Notes: generated by a model not told the origin, from the letters alone. Counted from the first letter of the stretch, positions 1-5,681 are shown. The stretch is 5,935 nt of DNA from Hypericibacter sp050729195 (GCF_050729195.1 NZ_JBOHKS010000032.1:1-5935), one strand, 5' to 3'. Made by a program: numbers and translations.

Positions 1-302
1 GACCGGTCCAGGTCCGGGTCATAGGGCGGGCCGGAGACATGGTGCGATTCCGGATCGCGGCCGGTGTTGTTCACGACCCCGTCGATGCGGCCATATTTTC
101 CAAGAGTCAGGTCGACCAGCTTCGCGAGATCGTGGGGCTCCGTCACGGAGCCCCGCATGCCGACCCCGCCCAGCTCCTCGGCCAGTTTCTCCGCGGCATC
201 GGTTCTCGACATGAGGGCCAGGCTGTAGCCGCGTTCGGCGAGGCCGCGTGCGAGGGCGGCGCCGATTCCCTGGCCCGCGGCCGTGACGATCGCTACCGGC
301 AT
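1..302 (-). CDS. SDR family NAD(P)-dependent oxidoreductase, 3' end outside window
   Basis: The first 100 residues of a classical short-chain dehydrogenase/reductase, read leftwards from the ATG at 302 and still open at the window edge. The N-terminus holds the first beta strand and glycine-rich nucleotide loop TAAGQGIG (residues 7-14). The second strand ends in LALMSR (28-33); a basic residue here, rather than an Asp, suggests NADP(H). NNTG at 78-81 stands for the family NNAG. The catalytic Ser-Tyr-Lys would lie beyond the edge, so activity cannot be judged. The start is preceded by GGGGA at about 7 nt. The gene lies 39 nt downstream of the CoA ligase on the same strand, so the two are probably cotranscribed. 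It likely oxidises or reduces a hydroxy/keto group on an intermediate of the ligase's substrate; the exact reaction cannot be read from this part. Confidence 0.88.
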   Translation of the reverse strand, partial: MPVAIVTAAGQGIGAALARGLAERGYSLALMSRTDAAEKLAEELGGVGMRGSVTEPHDLAKLVDLTLGKYGRIDGVVNNTGRDPESHHVSGPPYDPDLDR

Positions 303-341
303 GAGTGGTTCCCCGAGGTCCTGTCTGGCGACGCCATGATC

Positions 342-1697
342 TTAGACTTTCCGTTGCGCATGCGAGCGCTCGTCCTGCCAGCGCTTGGCCTTGTACTCGC
401 TGCGCGCGAGCGATCCGGTGGGCAGGACCTCCACCAGGAAGGTGATGCCGATGCGCTTATTGACCTTCTCCGACAGATGACGCTGCCACTGGCCGGCGTC
501 TTCGGTGGACAGGTTCCGCTTCGGCATGACGCGCAGGGTGGCCACATCGGCATCGCGCGCGTCTGAAGTCAGGATCACCTGATATTCGTCGACATCGGCT
601 TCCGCGAACAGCACATCGTCGACCGCCTGTGGCCAGATATTGACGCCCTTGACCTTCTTCATGTCGTCGAGCCGGCTGATGGAGGCGACCTCGAGCCCGG
701 CAAAGGGGCGTCCGCAGCTGCAATAACCGGCCTCATGCCACACGCCGCGGTCGCGGGTTCGGCAGCGAATGAGCGGCGTGTCGGTATGATAGAGGCTGGT
801 CACCACGATCTCGCCCACCTCGCCGTCACGTACCGGCTGGCCGGTGGCGGGATCGATCACCTCGGTCAGCACCATGGAATCGATATTATGCAGCATGCCG
901 GGGCGGGAGGCGGAGCCGATCCCGACCTCGCAGCAGAACATGTGGTCGTTGCCGGTCTGCGTCGAGCCGTAGCGATCGAACACCTTGGCGCCCCAGGCCT
1001 CCTCCAGCCGCTCCAGCCAGGCGAAGCCCGAGCCCTCGCCGCCGGTGAGGAGGGCGCGCAAGCCCAGGCTCGACGCCTTTTCGCCCGCCACGGCCGCGAG
1101 ATGGCCGAAATAGGAGGTGGTGCCGAAGAGGGCCGCCGGCCGGTAGCGCGCCATGAGATCGAGCTTGCGGACGGCATCGTAATTGCCGACGGGATAGACC
1201 GTGAGGCCATAGGCGTCGGCGCCCTGGAACTCGCAACGTCCGCCCGACATCAGGGTGATGGGCAGGGTCAGGAACACGCCGTCGCCCTGGTTCAGGCCGG
1301 ACCAGCGCATATGGAAGCCGTAGATATGGCCCGTCTGATTGAACTCGGCGGCGGTCTGGGCATGGATCTCGACGCCCTGGCCCGAGGTGCCGGAGGTGTT
1401 GCTCATGACCAGCGGGCAATGCAGCCCCAGCGCATGCTTATGCCGGAGCCCGTAGGGCGGGGCGGCCGCCTGGTCTTCCACGAAGTCCCGCTTCTCGACC
1501 ATGGGAATCTTCGCGGCAAAGCTCTCGATGCTCGTGATCTCATCGATTGAGATGCCGGCCGCCGCCCATCGGCTTCGGTAGAACTCGTTCTCGCGGGCGA
1601 CCTTCTGCAGCAGATAGGTCAGTTGCCGCGTCTGCATCGCCTTGATCTCGTCGCGGGAGAGCCGCTCCGCGCTGGCATCATAGATGCGCTTATCCAA
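342..1697 (-). CDS. PaaK-type (phenylacetate-CoA ligase family) AMP-forming acyl/aryl-CoA ligase
   Basis: An adenylate-forming ligase that would activate a carboxylic acid with ATP and CoA in the cytoplasm. From TTG at 1697 it has 451 residues, near the usual 430-450 of PaaK proteins. Visible motifs: nucleotide-binding loop TSGTSGQ (101-107; PaaK usually SSGTTGxP), LTGGE (217-221), FDRYGSTQ (240-247; usually YGxTE, so Gln replaces the usual Glu), TPLIRCRTRD (307-316), a Cys pair in YCSCGR (325-330), the hinge motif SRLDDMKKVKGVNIWP (341-356) and a C-terminal Lys-rich YKAKR (435-439) that should hold the adenylation lysine. An upstream in-frame TTG (1748) would add 17 basic residues without family counterpart. 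I prefer 1697 because of a strong Shine-Dalgarno sequence just before it and because the predicted promoter would initiate close to 1748. It is the first gene of the leftward operon. The substrate is unknown; a cyclic or aromatic acid fits the neighbours. Confidence 0.9.
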   Translation of the reverse strand: MDKRIYDASAERLSRDEIKAMQTRQLTYLLQKVARENEFYRSRWAAAGISIDEITSIESFAAKIPMVEKRDFVEDQAAAPPYGLRHKHALGLHCPLVMSNTSGTSGQGVEIHAQTAAEFNQTGHIYGFHMRWSGLNQGDGVFLTLPITLMSGGRCEFQGADAYGLTVYPVGNYDAVRKLDLMARYRPAALFGTTSYFGHLAAVAGEKASSLGLRALLTGGEGSGFAWLERLEEAWGAKVFDRYGSTQTGNDHMFCCEVGIGSASRPGMLHNIDSMVLTEVIDPATGQPVRDGEVGEIVVTSLYHTDTPLIRCRTRDRGVWHEAGYCSCGRPFAGLEVASISRLDDMKKVKGVNIWPQAVDDVLFAEADVDEYQVILTSDARDADVATLRVMPKRNLSTEDAGQWQRHLSEKVNKRIGITFLVEVLPTGSLARSEYKAKRWQDERSHAQRKV

Positions 1698-1700
1698 ATC

Positions 1701-1711
1701 CCACCTCTCCC
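1701..1711 (-). promoter_or_regulatory. Ribosome binding site deciding the ligase start
   Basis: On the minus strand the bases read GGGAGAGGTGG, followed by GAT and the TTG codon at 1697. This purine-rich stretch matches the anti-Shine-Dalgarno at usable spacing. It supports initiation at TTG 1697 rather than TTG 1748, which has no comparable signal. Confidence 0.6.
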
Positions 1712-1756
1712 GGCGACTTTCGCTTCGTAGGCCTTTGCACCACGACAATCGGTGAT

Positions 1757-1772
1757 GTCTAGTTTACTAGAC
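1757..1772. promoter_or_regulatory. Operator-like inverted repeat GTCTAGT-TT-ACTAGAC
   Basis: Two perfect 7-bp arms separated by 2 bp, the best short dyad in the control region. It contains CTAG twice, a tetranucleotide that is rare in most bacterial genomes. It covers the proposed -10 and the area just upstream of the start point of the ligase promoter, the classical position for a dimeric repressor that blocks RNA polymerase. Which regulator binds is unknown; the XRE-cupin protein at the right edge or a TetR/MarR/GntR protein outside the window are possibilities. I found no second copy in the window. Confidence 0.6.
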
Positions 1773-1789
1773 GGTCTTCCCCCTGCCAA
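1761..1789 (-). promoter_or_regulatory. Candidate sigma70-type promoter of the ligase operon
   Basis: On the minus strand TTGGCA (plus 1784-1789, 5 of 6 to TTGACA) is followed after exactly 17 bp by TAAACT (plus 1761-1766, 4 of 6 to TATAAT). Transcription would start near 1754, giving a leader of roughly 55-60 nt before the TTG at 1697. The -10 is embedded in the inverted repeat 1757-1772. Found by eye; alphaproteobacterial promoters are loose, so this is a good candidate, not proof. Confidence 0.55.
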
Positions 1790-1811
1790 CAATCATCATC
1801 GTGCCGGGGAC

Positions 1812-1891
1812 GCCCGGGCGGAATGCGACAAAGTCAAAAATGGCCGCCAATATGTGCATAATTCGGCTGCCGTTCCCTCCTGCCCGGGCGG
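1812..1891 (+). repeat. Pair of 10-bp direct repeats GCCCGGGCGG, 70 bp apart
   Basis: GCCCGGGCGG occurs at 1812-1821 and 1882-1891, and each copy contains the 8-bp palindrome GCCCGGGC. In GC-rich DNA such a word can recur by chance, but both copies fall in the non-coding control region and flank its AT-rich stretch. They might be paired sites for a regulator that loops DNA. Function is inference only. Confidence 0.35.
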
Positions 1892-1921
1892 TCCAAGTTC
1901 CGGCGCCAAGGGGGAGACCGA

Positions 1922-1950
1922 TGGACTTTATGTTTAAACAATTATAGCAT
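1922..1950 (+). promoter_or_regulatory. Candidate promoter of the amidohydrolase-SDR-ACAD-hydratase operon
   Basis: TGGACT (1922-1927, 4 of 6 to TTGACA) and TAGCAT (1945-1950, 4 of 6 to TATAAT) are separated by 17 bp. Initiation would fall near 1957, about 34 nt before the ATG at 1991, leaving room for the GGAGGG Shine-Dalgarno at 1977-1982. Matches are moderate. A TATAAT on the opposite strand (1941-1946) overlaps it and could be a second leftward promoter, but its -35 is poor. Confidence 0.35.
1931..1940. promoter_or_regulatory. Perfect palindrome TGTTTAAACA in the rightward promoter spacer
   Basis: A 10-bp perfect palindrome lies between the proposed -35 and -10 of the rightward operon. 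It is AT-rich within a GC-rich genome and positioned where a repressor dimer would interfere with RNA polymerase. It differs from the GTCTAGT dyad at the other promoter, so different regulators may act at the two promoters. The symmetry does not extend beyond 10 bp, so chance cannot be excluded. Confidence 0.35.
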
Positions 1951-1990
1951 TTTCGAGGCGCAGCATTCAGGTCGCCGGAGGGACGGACCC

Positions 1991-2833
1991 ATGGCAGCCA
2001 TCGACATTCTCTGCAACGACTTCTCGCCCGAAGGCATCCGGAAGAATTATGCCGAGAACGAGGAGGAGAAGAGCCGTTTCGCCCAGGTGGGCCGGACCCA
2101 CAATTTCGTCGGCTATGAGACGCCCGAGTTCCTGCGCCGCATGGATGCGCTGGGCGTGGAGAAGCTCCTTGTCTGCGCCATCAAGACTTGGTCCTACAAG
2201 CATCAGCGGCCGCTCGAGAGCTCTTCCGTGGAGGAAGTGGCCGCGCTGATGGCCCAGGCGCCCGGCCGGATCTTCGGGCTCTATGGCGTCAATGTTCATC
2301 GCGGCATGGCGGGTGTGGCCGAGTTCGAGCGATCGGTGCGCGAGCATGGATTCAAGGGGCTCCATATCCATCCGCATGGCTATGGGCTGCCGCCGGATCA
2401 CGCCTACTACTTTCCCTACTACGCCAAGGCGCAGGAATTGAACGTGCCGGCGGTCATCTCCATGGGGCATACGCTCGACCTCATGCCGAACGAACCGGGA
2501 CGGCCGATCCATCTCGACCAGGTCGCGCTCTATTTCTCGGACCTCGCCGTCGTCTGCACCCATACGGGCTGGCCCTGGACGGAAGAGGCGATCTCGCTCG
2601 CCTGGAAACATCCCAACCTGTTTCTCGGGACCTCGGCCCACGCGCCCCGCTATTGGAAACCGGAGCTGGTGAAGTTCATCAACTCGCATGGCCAGGACAA
2701 GGTGATGTGGGGCACCGACTATCCGCTGATCGATCACAAGGAGTCGCTGCAGCAAGTGGACGCCCTGGGGCTGAAGGAGAGCTCCAAGGACAAGTTCCTG
2801 CGCAAGAACGCGGCCCGGGTCTTCAACCTCTAG
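1991..2833 (+). CDS. Amidohydrolase-2 (ACMSD-like) family TIM-barrel hydrolase or decarboxylase lacking the HxH motif
   Basis: 280 residues, the usual size of compact amidohydrolase-2 proteins (PF04909-type), whose known members include ACMSD and resorcylate-type decarboxylases and the lactonase LigI. Seen: the first strand IDILCNDFSPEG (4-15) aligns with the family IDxHxH...PEG, but the two His positions are Leu7 and Asn9. The other family landmarks persist: GLHIHPHG (123-130), GH in VISMGHTLD (156-164), HTGWPW (191-196) and GTDYP (241-245) with Asp243, normally a metal ligand or catalytic residue. A single-metal or metal-free enzyme is therefore likely. The ATG is supported by GGAGGG with 8-nt spacing. 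It is the first gene of the rightward operon, 71 bp before the BadH-like SDR. Given its position in a CoA-thioester pathway without thiolase or BadI, C-C hydrolysis or decarboxylation of a keto intermediate is my hypothesis, not something the sequence shows. Confidence 0.88.
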   Translation: MAAIDILCNDFSPEGIRKNYAENEEEKSRFAQVGRTHNFVGYETPEFLRRMDALGVEKLLVCAIKTWSYKHQRPLESSSVEEVAALMAQAPGRIFGLYGVNVHRGMAGVAEFERSVREHGFKGLHIHPHGYGLPPDHAYYFPYYAKAQELNVPAVISMGHTLDLMPNEPGRPIHLDQVALYFSDLAVVCTHTGWPWTEEAISLAWKHPNLFLGTSAHAPRYWKPELVKFINSHGQDKVMWGTDYPLIDHKESLQQVDALGLKESSKDKFLRKNAARVFNL

Positions 2834-2904
2834 GCAATTTCACGCGAAGCGATCCCGCGGCCGGTCCGTCGGCGCTCGCTCGCGATCTCACAAAGGAGAG
2901 ACGA

Positions 2905-3654
2905 ATGTCCGAACGCAAAGTCGCTTTGGTGACCGGCGCTGCCGGCGGCATCGGCCAGGCCGTGGTGCTGCGGCTGCTGAGCGACGGTTTCACCGTCGCC
3001 GCCATGGATATCGACGAGAAGGGCCTGGCCGCGGTCACGCAGCGTGCCGGGAGCGGCAAGGATGCCTTGACCACCTGGCCTTGCGACCAGACCGACGAGA
3101 AGAAGACGCGCGACGCGGTCGCGAAGATCGAGGCGCGGCTGGGACCGGTCGAGGGGCTGGTGAACACGATCGGCTGGGTCGGCACGAGCCGCTTCGCCGA
3201 CGAGGATTCCGCCTATTGGCGGAAGGTCATCGCCATCAATCTCGAATCCGTCCTCTATGTGACGCATGCCGTGCTGAAAGGCATGGTGGAACGCAAGCGC
3301 GGCAAGATGGTGCATTTCGCCTCCGATGCGGGCCGCGTCGGCACCAGCGGCGAGGTGGTCTATTCGGCGACCAAGGGAGGCATCATCGCTTTCGCCAAGA
3401 GCCTCGCGCGCGAGCATGCGCGCCACAACATCAACGTCAATTGCGTCTCGCCCGGGCCGACCGACACGCCGCTGCTGCAGCAGGAGATCAGGGACGATCC
3501 GGAGCTGATCAAGCGCATGGTCCGGCTCATTCCCTTCCGCCGCGTCGCGCAGCCGGAGGACCAGGCCTCCGTCGTGAGCTTCCTGCTGTCAAAGGACGCC
3601 GACTATATCACCGGCCAGACCATCAGCTGCAGCGGCGGCCTCGTCATGATCTGA
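2905..3654 (+). CDS. BadH-like SDR, probable NAD-dependent 3-hydroxyacyl-CoA (2-hydroxycyclohexanecarboxyl-CoA-type) dehydrogenase
   Basis: 249 residues, a full classical SDR. Visible: nucleotide loop TGAAGGIG (10-17), Asp35 at the end of the second strand (MDIDEKG), which favours NAD over NADP, NTIG (87-90) in place of NNAG, Asn112, and the catalytic Ser140, Tyr153 and Lys157 (YSATK). The stretches ASDAGRVGTSGE (139-150), AREHARH (168-174), SPGPTDTPLL (182-191) and ITGQTISCSGG (235-245) recall BadH of benzoate/cyclohexanecarboxylate degraders; this is from memory, not a search. The likely reaction is oxidation of a (possibly ring) 3-hydroxyacyl-CoA to the 3-keto thioester, after the hydratase step. 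The open frame extends upstream into the amidohydrolase, but AAAGGAG six bases before ATG 2905 and the family N-terminus fix the start. The acyl-CoA dehydrogenase follows after 38 bp. Confidence 0.93.
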   Translation: MSERKVALVTGAAGGIGQAVVLRLLSDGFTVAAMDIDEKGLAAVTQRAGSGKDALTTWPCDQTDEKKTRDAVAKIEARLGPVEGLVNTIGWVGTSRFADEDSAYWRKVIAINLESVLYVTHAVLKGMVERKRGKMVHFASDAGRVGTSGEVVYSATKGGIIAFAKSLAREHARHNINVNCVSPGPTDTPLLQQEIRDDPELIKRMVRLIPFRRVAQPEDQASVVSFLLSKDADYITGQTISCSGGLVMI

Positions 3655-3667
3655 CCGGATCTGACCG
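3648..3667 (+). repeat. Tandem 10-bp duplication at the SDR stop codon
   Basis: GATCTGACCG occurs twice head to tail, at 3648-3657 and 3658-3667. The first copy contains the TGA stop of the SDR (3652-3654) and the second repeats it. It looks like a small slippage or duplication event and has no evident function. Confidence 0.7.
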
Positions 3668-3692
3668 GCAACGACCAGGAAGCGAGCTCCCC

Positions 3693-4850
3693 ATGGACGC
3701 CGCACTGCAGACGCAGATATTGGAGACGGTCGAGAAGCTGGCGCAGGAGCGGGTGCTCCCGCGCGCGGCCGAGATCGACCGCAGCAACGAGTTCCCGCGC
3801 GACCTCTACAAGGCTGCTGGCGAGCTCGGTCTCTTCGGACTCTGGATCCCGGAGGAATTCGGCGGGACGGGGCCCGACTTCACGACGCCGCTCCTGATCT
3901 CCGAGCGGCTGGCGCGGGCGAGCGCCTCCTTCGCGCTGATCTACAGCAATTGCGGCGATGCCTGCACGCCGATCGTGCATGCGGCGCCTCGGCATCTGAA
4001 GGAGCGCTACCTGCCCAGCATCGCGGCGGGAACGCTGATCCCCTGCTTCTCGCTGTCGGAGCCGGGGGCAGGGTCCGATGCGGGGGCGATCACCACCTCG
4101 GCGCGGCGCGTGGGCAACGAGTATGTCATCACCGGGCGCAAATCCTGGTGCACCAACGGTTCCGTCGGCGACGTCTTCGTGGTCTTCGCCAAGACCGATC
4201 GCGAAGCGGGCAACAAGGGCGTCTCGGCCTTTCTCGTGCCGCGCGACACGCCGGGCTTCACGGTCGGCCGCGACGAGGATCTGCTGGGCTTGCGCGGCAG
4301 TCCCACCACGCAGCTGCTGTTCGACGAGGCCCGGATTCCCGCGGACCACCGGCTGGGCGAGGAGGGCGAGGGTTTCAAGATCGCCATGGTCTGCCTCGAC
4401 GAGGCCCGCCTCAATTGCGCCGCGATGGCGCTGGGTGTCGCGCAGGCGGCCCTGGAGCATGCCGTCGCTTACGCCAGGGAGCGGGTCCAGTTCGGCAAGC
4501 CGATCATCCAGCATCAGGGCCTGCAGTTCCTGCTGGCTGAATCCACGGCGCAGCTCGCCGCCGCCCGCAGCCTGTGGGAGCAGGCGATGACCTTGGTCGA
4601 ATCCCATCGCGACCGGCGGGCCAGCACCTTCGCCGCCATGGCGAAGCTGGTCGCGACCGAGGCCGCGATGCAGATCACCACCGATGCGGTGCAAACCCTC
4701 GGCGGCAGCGGCCTCAGCCGGGATTTCCCGGTCGAGCGCATGATGCGGGACGTGAAGGCCTTCCAGATTTTCGACGGCACCAGCCAGATCCAGAAGATGC
4801 TCATCGGCCGCTATCTGGAGAAGGTCGGCCTGCCGTTCGCGGAAACCTGA
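3693..4850 (+). CDS. Acyl-CoA dehydrogenase with Asp at the catalytic Glu position
   Basis: 385 residues, the normal length of a soluble homotetrameric FAD acyl-CoA dehydrogenase, with all three domains. Seen: the N-terminal helical domain with PEEFGGTG (53-60); the middle beta domain with the FAD/substrate motif FSLSEPGAGSD (119-129) and GRKSWCTNGSVGD (148-160); the C-terminal helices with ARERVQFGKPI (261-271), TLGGSG (335-340) and IFDGTSQIQK (359-368). In MCAD/SCAD-type enzymes the last motif is YEGT, with Glu as the base removing the alpha proton; here it is Asp361. The isovaleryl-CoA-dehydrogenase-type alternative Glu is not in register (LDEARL, 235-240, has Ala just before Arg). The enzyme should dehydrogenate an acyl-CoA and pass electrons to ETF, which is not in the window. 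The ATG has a weak AGGA 12 nt upstream, so coupling to the SDR upstream may help translation. An AliB-like role on a cyclic acyl-CoA fits the neighbours. Confidence 0.93.
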   Translation: MDAALQTQILETVEKLAQERVLPRAAEIDRSNEFPRDLYKAAGELGLFGLWIPEEFGGTGPDFTTPLLISERLARASASFALIYSNCGDACTPIVHAAPRHLKERYLPSIAAGTLIPCFSLSEPGAGSDAGAITTSARRVGNEYVITGRKSWCTNGSVGDVFVVFAKTDREAGNKGVSAFLVPRDTPGFTVGRDEDLLGLRGSPTTQLLFDEARIPADHRLGEEGEGFKIAMVCLDEARLNCAAMALGVAQAALEHAVAYARERVQFGKPIIQHQGLQFLLAESTAQLAAARSLWEQAMTLVESHRDRRASTFAAMAKLVATEAAMQITTDAVQTLGGSGLSRDFPVERMMRDVKAFQIFDGTSQIQKMLIGRYLEKVGLPFAET

Positions 4851-4871
4851 CGGGCATGGAAAGGAATCACC

Positions 4872-5633
4872 GTGGCTGACAGTCTCAGTCTGGAAGTCAT
4901 CGATCGGATCGCCTGCCTGACGATCACGCGCGAACAGGTCCGCAACGCCTTGAACGACGAGACGCTGGGGCGCCTCAAGGCCAGCCTCGAAAGCCTCGCC
5001 CCGCCTGACGTCGCCGCTATCGTGATCCGGGGCGCGGGCCTCAAGGCCTTCAGCGCGGGCTCCGACATCAAGGAGCTCGCATCCCAATCGCTGAAGGACC
5101 GCATCGCCCATACCGATCTCGGCCATGCGCTGGGCGACGTGATCGAGCAGCATCCTTGTCCGGTCATCGCCGCCATCGAGGGTTATTGCCTGGGCGGCGG
5201 GCTCGAGATCGCGCTCTCCTGCGACTACAGAATCGCCGGAGCGCGGGCCTCGTTCGGCCTGCCCGAGGTGGCGCTGGGTGCGCTGCCAAGCTGGGGCGGA
5301 ACCGTTCGGCTGCCGCGCATCGTGGGCGTGGCTCGCGCGCGCGAGCTCGTCCTGTTCGGACGTCGGCTGAGCGCCGAGGAAGCGCTGGATTGGGGCGTGA
5401 TCAATCGCATGGTGCCGGAGGGCGAGGCTTTCGCCGCGGCGCGGTCGTTGGCGCAGGAGACCTTCGGACGCACCAATCCTGACATCGTCAGCATCGCCAA
5501 GGGGCTGCTGACCCACGGGACCGCGGTCTCGACCAGAACCGCGCGGCATCTCGAGCTGCTGGCGGATATGTCGGTGCTCGCTTCCGATGCGCTGGATGCG
5601 GGCGCCAGGAAGTTCACCGAGAAGAAGCCGTAA
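4872..5633 (+). CDS. Enoyl-CoA hydratase/isomerase (crotonase) family protein
   Basis: 253 residues, typical for a bacterial enoyl-CoA hydratase. Seen: the CoA-binding and oxyanion segment KAFSAGSDIKEL (58-69), the second oxyanion glycine in CLGGG (106-110), and both acid/base glutamates of true hydratases, Glu112 in GGGLE and Glu132 in FGLPE, 20 residues apart as in rat mitochondrial hydratase (Glu144/Glu164). PSWGGTVRL (139-147) is the slightly altered PGxGGTQRL. Keeping both Glu residues argues for syn-hydration of an enoyl-CoA and against a BadI-type ring-cleaving hydrolase. It starts with GTG at 4872, supported by AAGGA six bases upstream; the ATG at 4856 is out of frame. It lies 21 bp after the acyl-CoA dehydrogenase and would act on that enzyme's product, supplying the BadH-like SDR. 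It is the last gene of the operon. Confidence 0.93.
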   Translation: MADSLSLEVIDRIACLTITREQVRNALNDETLGRLKASLESLAPPDVAAIVIRGAGLKAFSAGSDIKELASQSLKDRIAHTDLGHALGDVIEQHPCPVIAAIEGYCLGGGLEIALSCDYRIAGARASFGLPEVALGALPSWGGTVRLPRIVGVARARELVLFGRRLSAEEALDWGVINRMVPEGEAFAAARSLAQETFGRTNPDIVSIAKGLLTHGTAVSTRTARHLELLADMSVLASDALDAGARKFTEKKP

Positions 5634-5646
5634 CGAAAGGGCGCAG

Positions 5647-5681
5647 GCCGCCGCCGCTCAGAAGCTGGGCGGCGTGGCGGC
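5647..5681. terminator. GC-rich hairpin between convergent genes, possible terminator
   Basis: GCCGCC (5647-5652) pairs with GGCGGC (5676-5681), and GCCGC (5653-5657) with GCGGC (5669-5673), leaving a 2-nt bulge and an 11-nt loop. It begins 13 nt after the hydratase stop and overlaps the last codons of the convergent cupin gene, so it could act on the rightward transcript. There is no T tract, so it is not a textbook intrinsic terminator and may only stabilise the transcript end. Confidence 0.3.

Larger units (their letters stand above)
1698..1990. other. Divergent intergenic control region between ligase and amidohydrolase operons
   Basis: About 290 bp with no supported gene, separating two divergently transcribed operons. 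Its AT-rich patches (about 1820-1865 and 1925-1955) stand out from the GC-rich coding flanks. It holds a leftward promoter with an overlapping operator-like inverted repeat, a weaker rightward promoter candidate with a palindrome in its spacer, and two copies of GCCCGGGCGG exactly 70 bp apart. The arrangement suggests that both operons are controlled from the same region. Confidence 0.75.

Noticed and set aside
735..1550. Plus-strand open frame (271 residues) opposite the ligase
   Set aside because: It is the antisense shadow of the PaaK-type ligase, whose motifs run through the whole interval, and the antisense translation shows no domain.
1698..1748. Extended N-terminus of the ligase from TTG 1748
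   Set aside because: It adds 17 basic residues with no family counterpart, lacks a ribosome binding site, and lies only a few bases from the predicted transcript start. TTG 1697 has a good Shine-Dalgarno sequence.
1752..1937. Small plus-strand open frame (61 residues) in the divergent region, considered as a leader peptide
   Set aside because: Its GTG/ATG start lies on top of the inverted repeat at 1757-1772 without a Shine-Dalgarno sequence, the composition looks non-coding, and it spans the promoter elements.
1941..1946. Perfect TATAAT on the minus strand as the main ligase promoter
   Set aside because: The best -35 (CTGAAT, 18 bp upstream) matches only 3 of 6, and the leader would be over 230 nt. 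The TTGGCA/TAAACT pair is closer and better. It may be a minor promoter.
2188..2904. In-frame upstream extension of the BadH-like SDR
   Set aside because: It is an out-of-frame reading of the amidohydrolase gene. The SDR fold begins at the ATG at 2905, next to a strong ribosome binding site.
3603..5549. Very long minus-strand open frame (648 residues) opposite the acyl-CoA dehydrogenase and hydratase
   Set aside because: It is antisense to two genes with full family motifs. Its translation is low-complexity, rich in Arg, Gly, Asp and Gln, with no recognisable domain, as expected from GC-biased third positions.
4872..5633. Assignment of the crotonase as a BadI ring-cleaving hydrolase
   Set aside because: It retains both hydratase glutamates (Glu112 and Glu132), which fits ordinary enoyl-CoA hydration better than BadI, whose GGGN segment lacks the first Glu as far as I recall.
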